A stretch of 64,000 bases of DNA from Aurelia coerulea. Its lineage: Eukaryota; Cnidaria; Scyphozoa; Semaeostomeae; Ulmaridae. Positions 63,610 through 64,000 of this stretch are shown piece after piece. The translations under genes were made by a program, and so were the position numbers. The stretch's first letter is position 1; each line of letters begins with the position of its first letter. The DNA is taken from the NCBI GenBank assembly GCA_039566865.1, contig CM076943.1, forward strand, positions 33,798,663 through 33,862,662, in the 5' to 3' direction. The notes beneath the pieces were generated by a model, which had not been told where the DNA came from, ran no database searches, and saw only the letters and a program-made list of their open reading frames with translations.

Positions 63610-64000
63610 TGAAAATGACAAAAAATTGTTTTTAATTCAATTATGTAACTGTGTCCTGTGACCCGTGATATTGCGTAACTTGTTTGTACGGATTGGATCG
63701 TTTCCTGTATTGTATAGTCTTTTGTGCTACGTCCGTCTTTTGAAAGAGCCTTTTGTGTATTCGTGTATTCATTTATATTCTTTTGTAGAATTAGGCGCGG
63801 CGAAGCGAAGCGTGGTCGAGGGGACTTGAGCTTGTTTATTTTGATGGTTGTTTATGGACATCGCGTAAGGAACGCTATTTTTTGAACGCTGATCTAATGG
63901 ACACTAATGTATTCCAGTAAGTAGTATTATCGGGTTATTTTCATCGCTTTACAAAGCTTCGTTTATAGTATTAGTTTCGTTCTGTTTTGTCTGTTTTGTT
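63610..64000 (+). repeat. 3' LTR of the BEL element (truncated by the window)
   Basis: Same sequence as 56779-57169; no difference seen by eye. Confidence 0.9.

Larger units (their letters stand above)
56779..64000 (+). mobile_element. BEL/Pao LTR retrotransposon, apparently intact (3' LTR cut by the window)
   Basis: 5' LTR, one long gag-pol frame, a polypurine tract (GAAGGGAGGAAGA, 63597-63609) and a 3' LTR starting at 63610. The LTR offset is 6831 bp. The right target duplication is outside the window. Confidence 0.92.

Noticed and set aside
1..64000. tRNA, rRNA or bacterial operon features
   Set aside because: No cloverleaf or rRNA motif noticed by eye; the gene style is eukaryotic throughout.

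Overview
This window is AT-rich animal DNA made almost wholly of transposable elements, many nested in one another. It has spliceosomal introns, poly(A)-tailed non-LTR retrotransposons, BEL/Pao, Penelope and Tc1/mariner elements, and two exons of a TUSC2-type host gene. The mixture looks most like a marine invertebrate, probably an anthozoan cnidarian; that placement is an inference from element types, not from a marker gene. Nothing bacterial is present.

Layout. 1-6008: a minus-strand LINE (L1-like ORF1, then PHD finger-endonuclease-RT) abutting a plus-strand RTE-type LINE. 6009-8928: LINE fragments plus a 0.9-kb segment duplicated at 22.3 kb. 8929-26659: a 17.7-kb insertion that splits LINE 'E'. 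Its two ends are copies of a 221-bp imperfect palindrome, and it carries a Rep-like gene (HUH nuclease followed by a superfamily 3 helicase). Inside it lies an intron-containing Tc1/mariner transposase gene, split by LINE 'B' (5-bp target duplication ACACT), which is split by an intact LINE encoding a 2A ribosome-skipping peptide and by a further 0.8-kb insertion. A Penelope-like fragment with a hammerhead core and a 17-bp target duplication sits to the right.

26662-41412: LINE fragments, a TIR element (32252-35114), and a 3.02-kb nearly identical inverted duplication (33666-36690 and 37676-40699). 41634-43642: a TA-flanked foldback element containing a second long-TIR element with a 10-bp target duplication. 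44315-47533: two exons of a TUSC2 homologue on the minus strand with a repeat-filled intron. 47908-52581: a non-autonomous hAT-like element with an 8-bp target duplication. 52960-55190: a 169-bp satellite with a palindrome in each unit. 56779-64000: an intact BEL/Pao retrotransposon whose 3' LTR runs off the window.

The best candidate for an undescribed system is the palindrome-ended HUH/SF3 element. With later insertions removed, about 4 kb would remain: a single replication gene between two hairpin-capable ends. That architecture recalls parvoviruses and other rolling-hairpin or rolling-circle replicons, but no capsid gene is visible. The gene carries one in-frame stop between its two domains.
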